NCBI GenBank assembly: GCA_029567095.1
Contig: JAKQLP010000058.1
Coordinates: forward strand, 1 to 38,976
Source: a bacterium
GTDB taxonomy: Bacteria > Patescibacteriota > Dojkabacteria > B142 > OLB20
DNA: 38,976 bases
Direction: 5' to 3'
The translations under genes and the position numbers were made by a program. Each line of letters opens with the position of its first letter. The first letter of the stretch is position 1. The notes under the pieces were generated by a model. That model did no database searches. It worked only from the letters and a program-made list of their open reading frames with translations, and was not told the origin of the DNA. Shown here in pieces: positions 18,078-25,834 of the stretch.

Positions 18078-19856
18078 TTATTTATTTAAATTTAATACTT
18101 GCTGATCTCTGCTTTTATCACGATATATGGTCATTCCTTTAAGTTTAAGATCGCTTGCTAAAAAGAATGCTTTTTTAATATCGTTTTTGGTAGCAGATTC
18201 AGGGAAATTAATAGTTTTACTTACTGCATTATCAGTATGCTTTTGAAAAGCTGCCTGAGCTTTAATATGCCAGGAAGGATCAATATCAAATGCAGTTACA
18301 AATACTTTTTTAATCCTAGCTGGAATTTGTTTTATGCCTGCTAAAGTTCCTTTGGCAACTATTTCCTTCATTGTTTGCTTATCGTAAAGCCATTCATCCT
18401 TTAGTTTTTTCTCAAGATATTTATTTACATAAACAAGCTCTGTATCACCCATAGTTTCCATATTCTTTCTGCTATAACCTAGAGCAAAGAAAGGCTCAAT
18501 ACCTCCATTACAATCAGCTAAGAGAGAAGTTGTGCCATTGGGAGCTATAGTTGTAACAGTTGCATTACGCATATGCTTGTATCCTTTAGCTTGCCAAAGT
18601 GACCCCTTAAAATTTCCAAAGTCACCTCGCTCGCGTCCTAATTTCTGAGATTCATCATGTGAAATCTCTCTAATGAATTTCATAATCTTCTCAGCTAAAG
18701 CTAAAGCTTCATCACTGTTATAGGGGATCTCTAAAAGATAAAGAAGATCGGCCCAGCCCATTACACCTAAGCCAATTTTACGATTCCCGTATTTAACTAT
18801 TTGTTCGATTTGAGGCAATAAATGCCTGGTTATTGTAACTGTATTATCTAAAAATCTAGTGGCTATTCGCACCACAAATTCCATTCTCTTCCAATCTATC
18901 TTATTTGCTGGATCAGTCTTATCATTCAATTTGGTATCGATCACAAACTTATTTAGTACGATAGAACCTAAATTGCAAGCTTCATATGGAAGCAAAGGCT
19001 GCTCGCCGCATTGATTTGTGGCTGTCATTCTACCGACATTAAGCGTGGGATTGTGGCGATTTATCTCATCAATAAATATGAATCCAGGTTCTCCACTTTT
19101 ATAGATACTATTAACAATGAGATCCAATAATTCATTAGGATTTACCTTCTTGTATATCTTTCCATCATGAGTCAGTGGGAAAAATGTATCTTCCTTTAGT
19201 GCTTTAATGAATTGATCTGTAATAGCAACAGAAATATTAAAATTAGTGAGTTGTGAATAATCATGCTTGGCAGTAATGAATTTTTCAATATCAGGATGAC
19301 CAATGTTTAATATTCCCATATGCCCAGCATGACGAACAGCACCTCGATTCATAATGACTTCGGATGAAAAGTCATAGAGCCTCATGAAAGAAATTGGTCC
19401 ACTTGCTTCTCTGCCAGTTGATTTAACAACAGACCCCTCAGGTCTTACTTCACTGAAATCATATCCAACACCAGCCCCCCTCCTATGAAGAATTACTGTT
19501 TGAGCAAGAGTCCCATAGATAGATTCCAAACTATCTTTGATGGGCATAACATAACAGGCAGCAACAACATCTTCCTTACCCCGATCAAGTAAAGGCATAC
19601 CTGATAGGAATTCCAGATTAGCTTGTATCTCATAGAAATCGCTTTGAATTTTAGCCAATTTCTTCTCATCAGGAACTTTATATCCTTTCTTTTTATCCGA
19701 GAGATCTGTTTCTGCTTTAATCATGAACTTAGAAATTCTTTCAAACATCTGCTGTGGAGTTTCCACTGGCTCTCCTTTTTTATCGACTTTTAAATAGCGT
19801 TTAGAAGCTATGATAAGAGCGTTTTTACTGAAATTGGGGACGATTTTAGAGCTCAT
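18078..19856 (-). CDS. Single-module class II ribonucleotide reductase
   Basis: 592 residues forming one NrdJ-like catalytic module, without TSCPD domain or Cys-rich tail. The N-terminal VETPQQMFERI segment resembles the starts of both modules of the neighbouring fused protein. Active-site residues are C101 (AACYVMP), N281-Q-C283-G-E285 and C294 (EACNLGS). The usual Pro of NPCGE is Gln and the PTG loop reads PNG (IAPNGTTS), so it is the most diverged of the three modules, yet all radical and redox cysteines remain. It ends with LKGMTIYRDKSRDQ, the same place where the other modules end. It may pair with the fused protein or work alone with another reductant. It sits 5 bases after nrdR and 17 before the fused gene. 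Confidence 0.9.
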   Translation of the reverse strand: MSSKIVPNFSKNALIIASKRYLKVDKKGEPVETPQQMFERISKFMIKAETDLSDKKKGYKVPDEKKLAKIQSDFYEIQANLEFLSGMPLLDRGKEDVVAACYVMPIKDSLESIYGTLAQTVILHRRGAGVGYDFSEVRPEGSVVKSTGREASGPISFMRLYDFSSEVIMNRGAVRHAGHMGILNIGHPDIEKFITAKHDYSQLTNFNISVAITDQFIKALKEDTFFPLTHDGKIYKKVNPNELLDLIVNSIYKSGEPGFIFIDEINRHNPTLNVGRMTATNQCGEQPLLPYEACNLGSIVLNKFVIDTKLNDKTDPANKIDWKRMEFVVRIATRFLDNTVTITRHLLPQIEQIVKYGNRKIGLGVMGWADLLYLLEIPYNSDEALALAEKIMKFIREISHDESQKLGRERGDFGNFKGSLWQAKGYKHMRNATVTTIAPNGTTSLLADCNGGIEPFFALGYSRKNMETMGDTELVYVNKYLEKKLKDEWLYDKQTMKEIVAKGTLAGIKQIPARIKKVFVTAFDIDPSWHIKAQAAFQKHTDNAVSKTINFPESATKNDIKKAFFLASDLKLKGMTIYRDKSRDQQVLNLNK

Positions 19857-19861
19857 AATTA

Positions 19862-20311
19862 TTAATTTTCTAAATTAGTTAAGGCTGATTTAAAATCAGC
19901 CAAATTATTAAAATCTTTATATACTGATGCAAACAAAAGATAACCGATCTTATCGATTTTAAGTAGCCCTTTTAAAACCATATCTCCGATCTGGGTGCTT
20001 TTAACATAATTACTTTTACCGTTTAACAGTTTTAATTCTATTTCACTAACTAATTCATCAATTGTTTCATCAGCTATCCTTCGCTTCTTAACTGCTGTAA
20101 GAATTCCCTTTTTAAGCTTATCTCTGTCAAATTCTTCAACCTTGCCGCTTCTTTTAACAACATACAAAGATAGAGTCTCGATCCTTTCGTAAGTAGTGAA
20201 TCGTTTCTTGCATTTAAGACATTCTCTTCTACGCCTAGTTACAGGCTTATTACAGCTATCACGCTTATCAACAACCTTGGTATGTTGGTTATGACAAAAA
20301 GGACAATTCAT
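19862..20311 (-). CDS. nrdR: Transcriptional repressor NrdR
   Basis: 149 residues. The canonical start MNCPFCHNQ is chosen (ATG 20311-20309); a TTG two codons upstream would add two residues and overlap a putative operator. The N-terminal zinc ribbon has CPFC and CLKC with the basic stretch VTRRRRECLKCKKRFTTYERIE. An ATP-cone follows at about 47-137 (YVVKRSGKVEEFDRDKLKKG). NrdR binds paired 16-bp boxes and represses ribonucleotide reductase genes when its ATP-cone holds dATP. It is the first gene of the RNR operon, and two box-like sites lie immediately upstream, so autoregulation of the whole operon is likely. Confidence 0.95.
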   Translation of the reverse strand: MNCPFCHNQHTKVVDKRDSCNKPVTRRRRECLKCKKRFTTYERIETLSLYVVKRSGKVEEFDRDKLKKGILTAVKKRRIADETIDELVSEIELKLLNGKSNYVKSTQIGDMVLKGLLKIDKIGYLLFASVYKDFNNLADFKSALTNLEN

Positions 20312-20314
20312 ATA

Positions 20315-20330
20315 CAATCAGTGGTATTGT
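20315..20330 (-). promoter_or_regulatory. NrdR-box-like site 2 (proximal)
   Basis: Read on the minus strand: ACAATACCACTGATTG. It matches the distal box at 12 of 16 positions. It fits the general NrdR consensus only weakly on its own (about 7 of 16). It ends 3 bases before the nrdR ATG and covers the predicted transcription start. Confidence 0.5.
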
Positions 20331-20336
20331 TTGCCT

Positions 20337-20365
20337 AAAGTAACAACAACTAGTTGTAGTGTCAA
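20337..20365 (-). promoter_or_regulatory. Promoter of the nrdR-RNR operon
   Basis: On the minus strand a perfect TTGACA (20365-20360) is followed after exactly 17 bases by TACTTT (20342-20337), a weak -10. Transcription would start near 20330, giving a leader of about 19 bases without an evident Shine-Dalgarno site. The distal NrdR box occupies the spacer, as expected for a repressible promoter. Confidence 0.55.
20347..20362 (-). promoter_or_regulatory. NrdR-box-like site 1 (distal)
   Basis: Read on the minus strand: ACACTACAACTAGTTG. It matches the published NrdR consensus (acaCwAtATaTwGwgt) at about 11 of 16 positions, with a perfect ACACTA half-site. It overlaps the perfect 12-bp palindrome ACAACTAGTTGT (20346-20357 region). 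It lies exactly 32 bp from the proximal box, the spacing typical of paired NrdR boxes. Confidence 0.6.
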
Positions 20366-20550
20366 ATAATATTAATATATTATCTAGATTAATTATTAAC
20401 TCTTTTGAATTATTAATTTATTCAACATCGATCCAAAATTTACTTTAAAGTCTTGAAGTGATTTTGTTCTTCTGCACTATGTTTATTATTGGTAATTTCA
20501 AATATATGTTTATACCTGATATACTTAGGCTACTAGCTTGAATTTATACT

Positions 20551-21972
20551 ATGAACAACTGGGTACATATTATTGGAATAGCTGGAGTAACAACAGCGGG
20601 TCTGGCTTATGCATTTAAAGAAAAGGGTTATGAAGTAACCGGATCAGATAAAGGTTTTTATCCTCCTGTAAGTGATTTTTTAAAAAAATACGATATAAAT
20701 ATCCAGCCAGGATTTAAAAAAGAAAGACTAACCATAGATGCCAGACATCCTGATCTTGTGATCTTTCAAGGAACAAAATCCACAAAGAATAATGAAGAGA
20801 TCATAGCTGCTAAGAGTCTTGGACTTAAGTTAACTACTTATCCTGGTGTATTAGCAGAACAAATAATTAAGAAAGATAGATCTATTGTTGTTACTGGAAG
20901 CTTTGGAAAGACAACAACTACAGCCCTTTTAACATCAATTTTCTCTAAAGCTCAGATCAATCACTCCTATATGTATGGAGCCTTTGATAATAATTTAAAT
21001 CCGAATGTAAAATTTGCAGATCCACAAACAGAGTATTCAATCGTAGAAGGAGATGAGTATCTGGATTCTTTAGAGAATCGAGTCTCTAAATTCTTTTCCT
21101 ATAATCCTCAATATTTAATAATCACTGGCTTGCAATGGGATCATCAGGATCTTTTCCCGACTTTTGAATCCTATCTTGAAGATTTCAAGAAATTAGTGGA
21201 AATGGTGCCTCAAAATGGTCTAATCATAGCTAATGGAGATGATGCTAACATTAGAAACATTTTACAAACTACTAAGGCTCGTATCATATATTGTTCAACT
21301 GATCTTAATTCTCAGGCGGATTGGTATTTAATCAATGATTCTCGACCCCAAAGAGTATTAATGAAGAAAAAGGATAATCAGGAGATTGAAATGATCCCTT
21401 ATGATCGCGCCATGCTTGGTAAATATAACGATAAGAATATCCTTTATGCAGCCGCCTTGTCCTATGAATTAAATGTAAGCAAAGAAGCTATTCAAAAAGG
21501 GATCGCCACATTTCAGGGCTTAAAAAGAAGATTGGAAATAAGATGGCAGAATGAGTCTAATTTAGTAATAGACGATTTCGGATCAACTCCGCCTAAATTG
21601 AAAACAGCTTTAAATGAATTGAGAGAAGAATTCCCGCATAAGCAAATCTATGCCATTATCGATCCGGCAGCAGGAAGTAGAAGTATGAAGGCTTTGAACG
21701 AATTTAAAAATCATATCCCTAAAGAAGTAAAAGTAATACTTCCAAAATTTTCGATCTTACCCAAATCAAATGAGGCTAGATATAGTGAAGTAGAGTTGCA
21801 GGAATTGATTAATGAGGAAGGTATAGACTGTCGGATAATGGACTCTGATGAGGATCTTATAAACGAATTAAACAATAAATTGCTTAATCAAAAAGACATT
21901 CTAGTAGTATTTCTGGGAAGTCATTCATTTAGGGGTATGATAACAAAACTTGTAGATTCATTAACTAAGTGA
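20551..21972 (+). CDS. Mur ligase of the MurC/Mpl type
   Basis: 473 residues. The N-terminal Rossmann domain begins VHIIGIAGVTTAGLAYAF, resembling the UDP-MurNAc-binding domain of MurC and Mpl. The ATP-binding P-loop is GSFGKTTTT (116-124), and the central domain has EGDEYLDS and TGLQWDHQDLFPT. The C-terminal domain has RRLEIRWQNESNLVIDDFGSTP. These enzymes attach L-Ala (MurC) or a recycled tripeptide (Mpl) to UDP-MurNAc. The P-loop Ser-Phe replaces the usual Thr-His (GTHGKTTT), so I leave the exact reaction open. It is divergent from nrdR across 233 bases and its stop shares one base with the next start. A TATACT at 20520-20525 could be its -10 box. Confidence 0.82.
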   Translation: MNNWVHIIGIAGVTTAGLAYAFKEKGYEVTGSDKGFYPPVSDFLKKYDINIQPGFKKERLTIDARHPDLVIFQGTKSTKNNEEIIAAKSLGLKLTTYPGVLAEQIIKKDRSIVVTGSFGKTTTTALLTSIFSKAQINHSYMYGAFDNNLNPNVKFADPQTEYSIVEGDEYLDSLENRVSKFFSYNPQYLIITGLQWDHQDLFPTFESYLEDFKKLVEMVPQNGLIIANGDDANIRNILQTTKARIIYCSTDLNSQADWYLINDSRPQRVLMKKKDNQEIEMIPYDRAMLGKYNDKNILYAAALSYELNVSKEAIQKGIATFQGLKRRLEIRWQNESNLVIDDFGSTPPKLKTALNELREEFPHKQIYAIIDPAAGSRSMKALNEFKNHIPKEVKVILPKFSILPKSNEARYSEVELQELINEEGIDCRIMDSDEDLINELNNKLLNQKDILVVFLGSHSFRGMITKLVDSLTK

Positions 21973-22352
21973 TGAAAAAGATTGAGTTCAAATCTACAAA
22001 ATCAATATTATTAAAAAATGATTTTATAGACCGTTTAACAAGTCGCGGTAAATATATTCGCACAGAGCATCAAGACTATGGAATTAGATTGTCAGTCAGA
22101 TTAGGTGATAGAAATCACAAAGCTTTATACATGCGTCTTGCTAAAGATCTTCCTCGTAACATTGTGGAAAAAGCAGCTCAATTCGCTATAGATTATCCTG
22201 AAGCCCAAAACAATGGTAATAAAGGTAAGATCTTCATGTGGAAGCTAAAAGGACTATGTTTGGAGAAGAATATTAAGATACCTGCTGTAAAAAGGAAGAT
22301 CACTAAAAAGAAGCAAATCAAATTAATCCAAAAAGAAATGATCTTTAAATGA
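21972..22352 (+). CDS. Small basic conserved-looking protein of unknown function
   Basis: 126 residues from the ATG at 21972, which shares its A with the TGA of the Mur ligase (TGATG); a GTG one codon earlier is less likely. The protein is basic. The central region KALYMRLAKDLPRNIVEKAA, followed by a segment ending GKIFMWKLKGL, looks like a compact helical domain. The C-terminus is lysine-rich (PAVKRKITKKKQIKLIQKE), suggesting nucleic acid or membrane-surface binding. There is no signal peptide or membrane segment. I recognise no named family. Overlaps on both sides (1 base with the Mur gene, 4 with the GT2 gene) place it firmly in an envelope-related operon. Confidence 0.75.
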   Translation: MKKIEFKSTKSILLKNDFIDRLTSRGKYIRTEHQDYGIRLSVRLGDRNHKALYMRLAKDLPRNIVEKAAQFAIDYPEAQNNGNKGKIFMWKLKGLCLEKNIKIPAVKRKITKKKQIKLIQKEMIFK

Positions 22353-23305
22353 ATAAACCTATTCTATCAATCATACTAACCGCAGCATATGAGCCAAAGA
22401 CTATTGGTAAGGCTATCAGGAACTTGATATTAACTAGCAAAGCGTTCCTAAAAAATGATTTTGAACTTATTACTGTAATACCAGATCAGGATACAATTGA
22501 TGCTGCCAGAAATATTGTGAAGAACGAATTTAGAAAGGTTAATTGGATAAATATTATTGACCCTCATAAAGGTAAGCCCAATGCTTTAAATATGGCATTC
22601 AAAATAGCTAAGGGACAATACCTATTACTTTCAGATGGAGACGTACATGTTTCTAAGGACTGTTTGCCTGCTATGTTTGATCATTTTAAAGATAAAAAGG
22701 TAGGGGCAGTAACAGGAAGGCCTGTTTCTGCCGATCCCAGAGAAAAATATTGGGGGTATCTATCGCATTTACTAGCAGATGGCGCTCATCATAAAAGGAT
22801 GGTTACAATGACTAAAAATCCTCAAGGTCATTCTTTAAAATTTGTATCTCAAAAACCAAACTTCTTTGTCCTTTCTGGATATTTATCCTTAATTAGGAAT
22901 TTAAAATTTAATATTCCTAATGATTGTTTAGTTGATGATGCTTATCTGTCATATATAATTCATAACAAAGGATATTATTTAACCTATGAGCCTAATGCTA
23001 AAGTCTATGTTAAGTATCCTGCCACTTTAAAAGACTGGTTCGATCAAAAAGCGAGATCGGTAGGAGGATATATGCAATTATGGGATTATGGTGTAGTGAG
23101 TCAAAATACTAAGGTGCGCAATTTCTATAAAGAATTGGAATACTTTTGGTTCCCGCTCAAATACGCAAAAAATATTAAAGAATTAATCTGGTCTTTAACG
23201 CTATACTTCTTAAGAGCTTATCTTTGGTTAAGGATTCTTATTGAACAAAAGATCTTAAAAAAGGATTTCTATAAAACCTGGGTAAGAATTGAAAGTACTA
23301 AATAG
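22349..23305 (+). CDS. Family 2 glycosyltransferase
   Basis: 318 residues. The GT-A fold starts directly at the N-terminus (ILSIILTAAYEPKTIGKAIR). The metal-binding motif is SDGDV (95-99). An acceptor-side region reads DDAYLSYIIHNKGY, and KARSVGGYMQLW stands at the place of the usual QxxRW-like motif. A hydrophobic helix near the C-terminus (about 285-305, LYFLRAYLWLRILIE) probably sits on the membrane. It transfers a sugar from a nucleotide donor to a lipid or polymer acceptor, neither of which can be identified here. It overlaps the upstream small gene by 4 bases and ends 37 bases before lysS, which has its own promoter. Confidence 0.85.
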   Translation: MNKPILSIILTAAYEPKTIGKAIRNLILTSKAFLKNDFELITVIPDQDTIDAARNIVKNEFRKVNWINIIDPHKGKPNALNMAFKIAKGQYLLLSDGDVHVSKDCLPAMFDHFKDKKVGAVTGRPVSADPREKYWGYLSHLLADGAHHKRMVTMTKNPQGHSLKFVSQKPNFFVLSGYLSLIRNLKFNIPNDCLVDDAYLSYIIHNKGYYLTYEPNAKVYVKYPATLKDWFDQKARSVGGYMQLWDYGVVSQNTKVRNFYKELEYFWFPLKYAKNIKELIWSLTLYFLRAYLWLRILIEQKILKKDFYKTWVRIESTK

Positions 23306-23328
23306 CTGATTATTCCAGTATTTTTTTG

Positions 23329-23334
23329 TATAAT
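23329..23334 (+). promoter_or_regulatory. -10 box for lysS, leaderless spacing
   Basis: A perfect TATAAT follows a run of seven T and ends 8 bases before the lysS ATG at 23343. This predicts a start of transcription at or within 2 bases of the ATG. Confidence 0.6.
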
Positions 23335-23342
23335 CACTCATT

Positions 23343-25307
23343 ATGGAAACACAAGAACAAAAAAGCAATTTAGCACAATTAAGAGATGTGAGGCTGGAAA
23401 AAATTCAGTCCTTAAGAAAGATGGGCATAGATCCATATCCTGCCATAGCTAAAAAGGACGTAGACATTAAAAAAGTATTGGAATCCTTCAGCGAATTTGA
23501 GAATAAGACCATTAAACTAGCTGGTAGATTAATGTCCCTAAGAGAACATGGCCAGCTTGTTTTTGGCCATATTGCTGATCAAAGTGCCAAGATCCAGCTA
23601 TATATCAGAAATGACACCATTAATTCATATAATAAAGAGAGGCAGAATCTTGGCTTTAGCGAATTGAACCTGCTTGATGTTGGTGATTTTGTGAATGTTG
23701 AAGGGACTATTACAAAAACAAAAACAGGAGAGATCTCCGTCCTTGTTAAGGACTTATGGTTGATTTCTAAAGCTTTAAGGCCACTTCCAGATAAATGGAA
23801 GAGTATCACTGATAAAGAGACACGCTATAGAAGAAGGTATCTGGATCTGACCATGAATCAGGAAACAAAAGAACTATTTGTTCGGAAGGCAAAATTTTTT
23901 GAAGCTGCTCGGGATTTCCTAACCAGTAGAGGTTTTATGGAAGTTGAGACTCCGGTATTAGAGTATAAAACAGGAGGAGCTGATGCCAGACCATTTATTA
24001 CTCATCATAACGATCTGGGCATTGATCTATATATGCGCATCTCAACAGAACTTTATCAAAAAAGACTAATAGGCGGAGGCTATGAAAAGATCTTTACCTT
24101 AGGACCTAATTTTAGAAATGAAGGGGTAGATGATGAGCATTTGCAGGAATATCAGCAGATAGAGTGGTATTGGGCCTATGCCGACTATAAAGATAATATG
24201 CAGCTAACTAAAGATCTATTCATTTATCTAGCCCAACAAGTATATGGCAGAACAGTTTTTGAAACCAGAGGACATAAATTTGATCTGGCTAAAGATTGGA
24301 AGGAGATTGATTATGCAAAGATCATCAAGAGCAGATTAGGAATTAATATCTTTAAAGATTCCGAGTTGAAAATGCTTCGTGTTATTGAAAAAGCTGGAAT
24401 TCACTTAAAGGGTAAATTAAACAGGAACAGATTGATTGATAATTTATGGAAGATAATTAGAAAGACAATACCTGGACCTGCCTTCCTTATTAATGAGCCT
24501 AAATTCATGTCTCCCTTGGCCAAATCTTTACCAGATAATCCCGAACTAACTCAGAGATTCCACATTATTATTGCTGGAAGTGAACTTGGTAATGGCTATA
24601 GTGAAATTAATGATCCTGTAGATCAATTAGACAGATTTCTGGAACAAGAGGAAGCCAGGCTTGAAGGAGATGATGAATCTCAAATGCTGGATATTGATTT
24701 TGTGGAGATGCTTGAATATGGGATGCCCCCAACCTCAGGCTTTGGAATGAGCGAAAGAGTATTTTGGTATTTGGAAGATATTTCTGGCAGGGAAGGTACA
24801 TTCTTCCCATTAATGAGACAAGAATTGGAAAACTCCACCAAACAAATTTATGGTGATATTTTAAGACCTGATAAGATCAAAGTAAGGCATCAGGATAAAA
24901 GCCGTAAAATGGTATTAGTACTAAATAAGGAATTAAAGGGCTGGGAACTCACAAATACTATTGGTCATTTGAGTGCCTATCTAGGCAGTAGAGTAGGGGA
25001 GAATATCACCAGCAGACCTACCTTTACAACTCAAGATGGAAAGGAATTGCCTGCTAATTCTCAATATCCCATAATCACGCTTGCTGCTAAATCCTCCCAG
25101 CTAATTGATCTGATGGATAAGTTAAATAAAGAATCCTTGCAATTCTTAATATATGTTGATGAGATGATCAAATTCTCAGATGATGTCCAACTAGCTAAGA
25201 TGATCTCCCAAAAAGAACTAGACAAATTAAATATTCTAGGTATTGGGATATTTGGAGAGAATGACAAGATCAATATCTTAACCAAGAAATTCTCATTATG
25301 GAAATAA
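23343..25307 (+). CDS. lysS: Lysyl-tRNA synthetase (class II) fused to a DUF2000-like domain
   Basis: 654 residues, about 150 longer than usual LysS. The OB-fold anticodon-binding domain covers about 50-145 (IKLAGRLMSLREHGQLVFGHI). The class II core covers about 165-510: motif 1 near FLTSRGFMEVETPVL, motif 2 FRNEGVDDEHLQEYQQIEWY (257-276), and motif 3 GFGMSERVFW (466-475), where Glu-Arg stands for the common Asp-Arg. Residues about 520-654 form an extra domain (KMVLVLNKELKGWELTNTIG, ending TKKFSLWK). It resembles DUF2000, a peptidyl-tRNA-hydrolase-2-like fold. It charges tRNA-Lys; the tail's role is unknown. Its 3' end overlaps the HD gene by 10 bases. Confidence 0.93.
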   Translation: METQEQKSNLAQLRDVRLEKIQSLRKMGIDPYPAIAKKDVDIKKVLESFSEFENKTIKLAGRLMSLREHGQLVFGHIADQSAKIQLYIRNDTINSYNKERQNLGFSELNLLDVGDFVNVEGTITKTKTGEISVLVKDLWLISKALRPLPDKWKSITDKETRYRRRYLDLTMNQETKELFVRKAKFFEAARDFLTSRGFMEVETPVLEYKTGGADARPFITHHNDLGIDLYMRISTELYQKRLIGGGYEKIFTLGPNFRNEGVDDEHLQEYQQIEWYWAYADYKDNMQLTKDLFIYLAQQVYGRTVFETRGHKFDLAKDWKEIDYAKIIKSRLGINIFKDSELKMLRVIEKAGIHLKGKLNRNRLIDNLWKIIRKTIPGPAFLINEPKFMSPLAKSLPDNPELTQRFHIIIAGSELGNGYSEINDPVDQLDRFLEQEEARLEGDDESQMLDIDFVEMLEYGMPPTSGFGMSERVFWYLEDISGREGTFFPLMRQELENSTKQIYGDILRPDKIKVRHQDKSRKMVLVLNKELKGWELTNTIGHLSAYLGSRVGENITSRPTFTTQDGKELPANSQYPIITLAAKSSQLIDLMDKLNKESLQFLIYVDEMIKFSDDVQLAKMISQKELDKLNILGIGIFGENDKINILTKKFSLWK

Positions 25308-25834
25308 TACCAACACCACAGGAGGCTGAAACTAAATTAATAGAATATATCAAAGAACCATATCTGCAATTACATAGCAGAATGGTTGCTAAAGCCATGA
25401 AAGCTTATGCAAATAAGTACAATGAAGATGAAAACCTATGGTATGTAACAGGTTTGCTTCATGATCTTGATTATGAGCAATTCCCGAATGAGCATCCTTC
25501 AAGATCATTAGAATGGTTTTCAAAATGGGGTTACGATCATAGATTGATACATGCCGTTGCAGCCCATGCGATCTCAATGCCCAGGGTTAAACCTGAATCA
25601 AATATGGCCAAATCTTTAATCGCTATTGATGAATTAGCTGGTTTGCTTTATGCCTATTCACTAATGAGACCTGATGGATTTAAGGGTATGGAGGCAAAAT
25701 CAGCACTAAAGAAATTCAAAGATAAAGCTTTCGCAGCCAAGATAGATAGAGAAGAGATTAAATATGGGGTAAATGAACTAGGCATTGATCTAAAAGAACA
25801 TATTTCTAATTTAATTACTATCTACAATGAATAA
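25298..25834 (+). CDS. HD-domain phosphohydrolase
   Basis: 178 residues. A single HD domain is evident: His in LHSRMV, the HD pair in GLLHDLDYEQFP, the following His in NEHPSRSLEW, then AVAAHAISMPR and the Asp in AIDELAGLLY. The arrangement is that of small metal-dependent phosphohydrolases acting on nucleotides or similar phosphate esters. The substrate is unknown. It starts inside lysS, so translation is probably coupled to that of the synthetase. This small HD protein type often appears as a stand-alone housekeeping gene. Downstream, its frame continues open after the TAA into a decayed gene. Confidence 0.82.
   Translation: MEIIPTPQEAETKLIEYIKEPYLQLHSRMVAKAMKAYANKYNEDENLWYVTGLLHDLDYEQFPNEHPSRSLEWFSKWGYDHRLIHAVAAHAISMPRVKPESNMAKSLIAIDELAGLLYAYSLMRPDGFKGMEAKSALKKFKDKAFAAKIDREEIKYGVNELGIDLKEHISNLITIYNE

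Noticed and set aside
20366-20550. A riboswitch, such as a cobalamin element, in the nrdR/Mur divergent region
   Set aside because: The region is AT-rich without a recognisable B12-box-like core or stable long stems. The operator and promoters explain the part next to nrdR.
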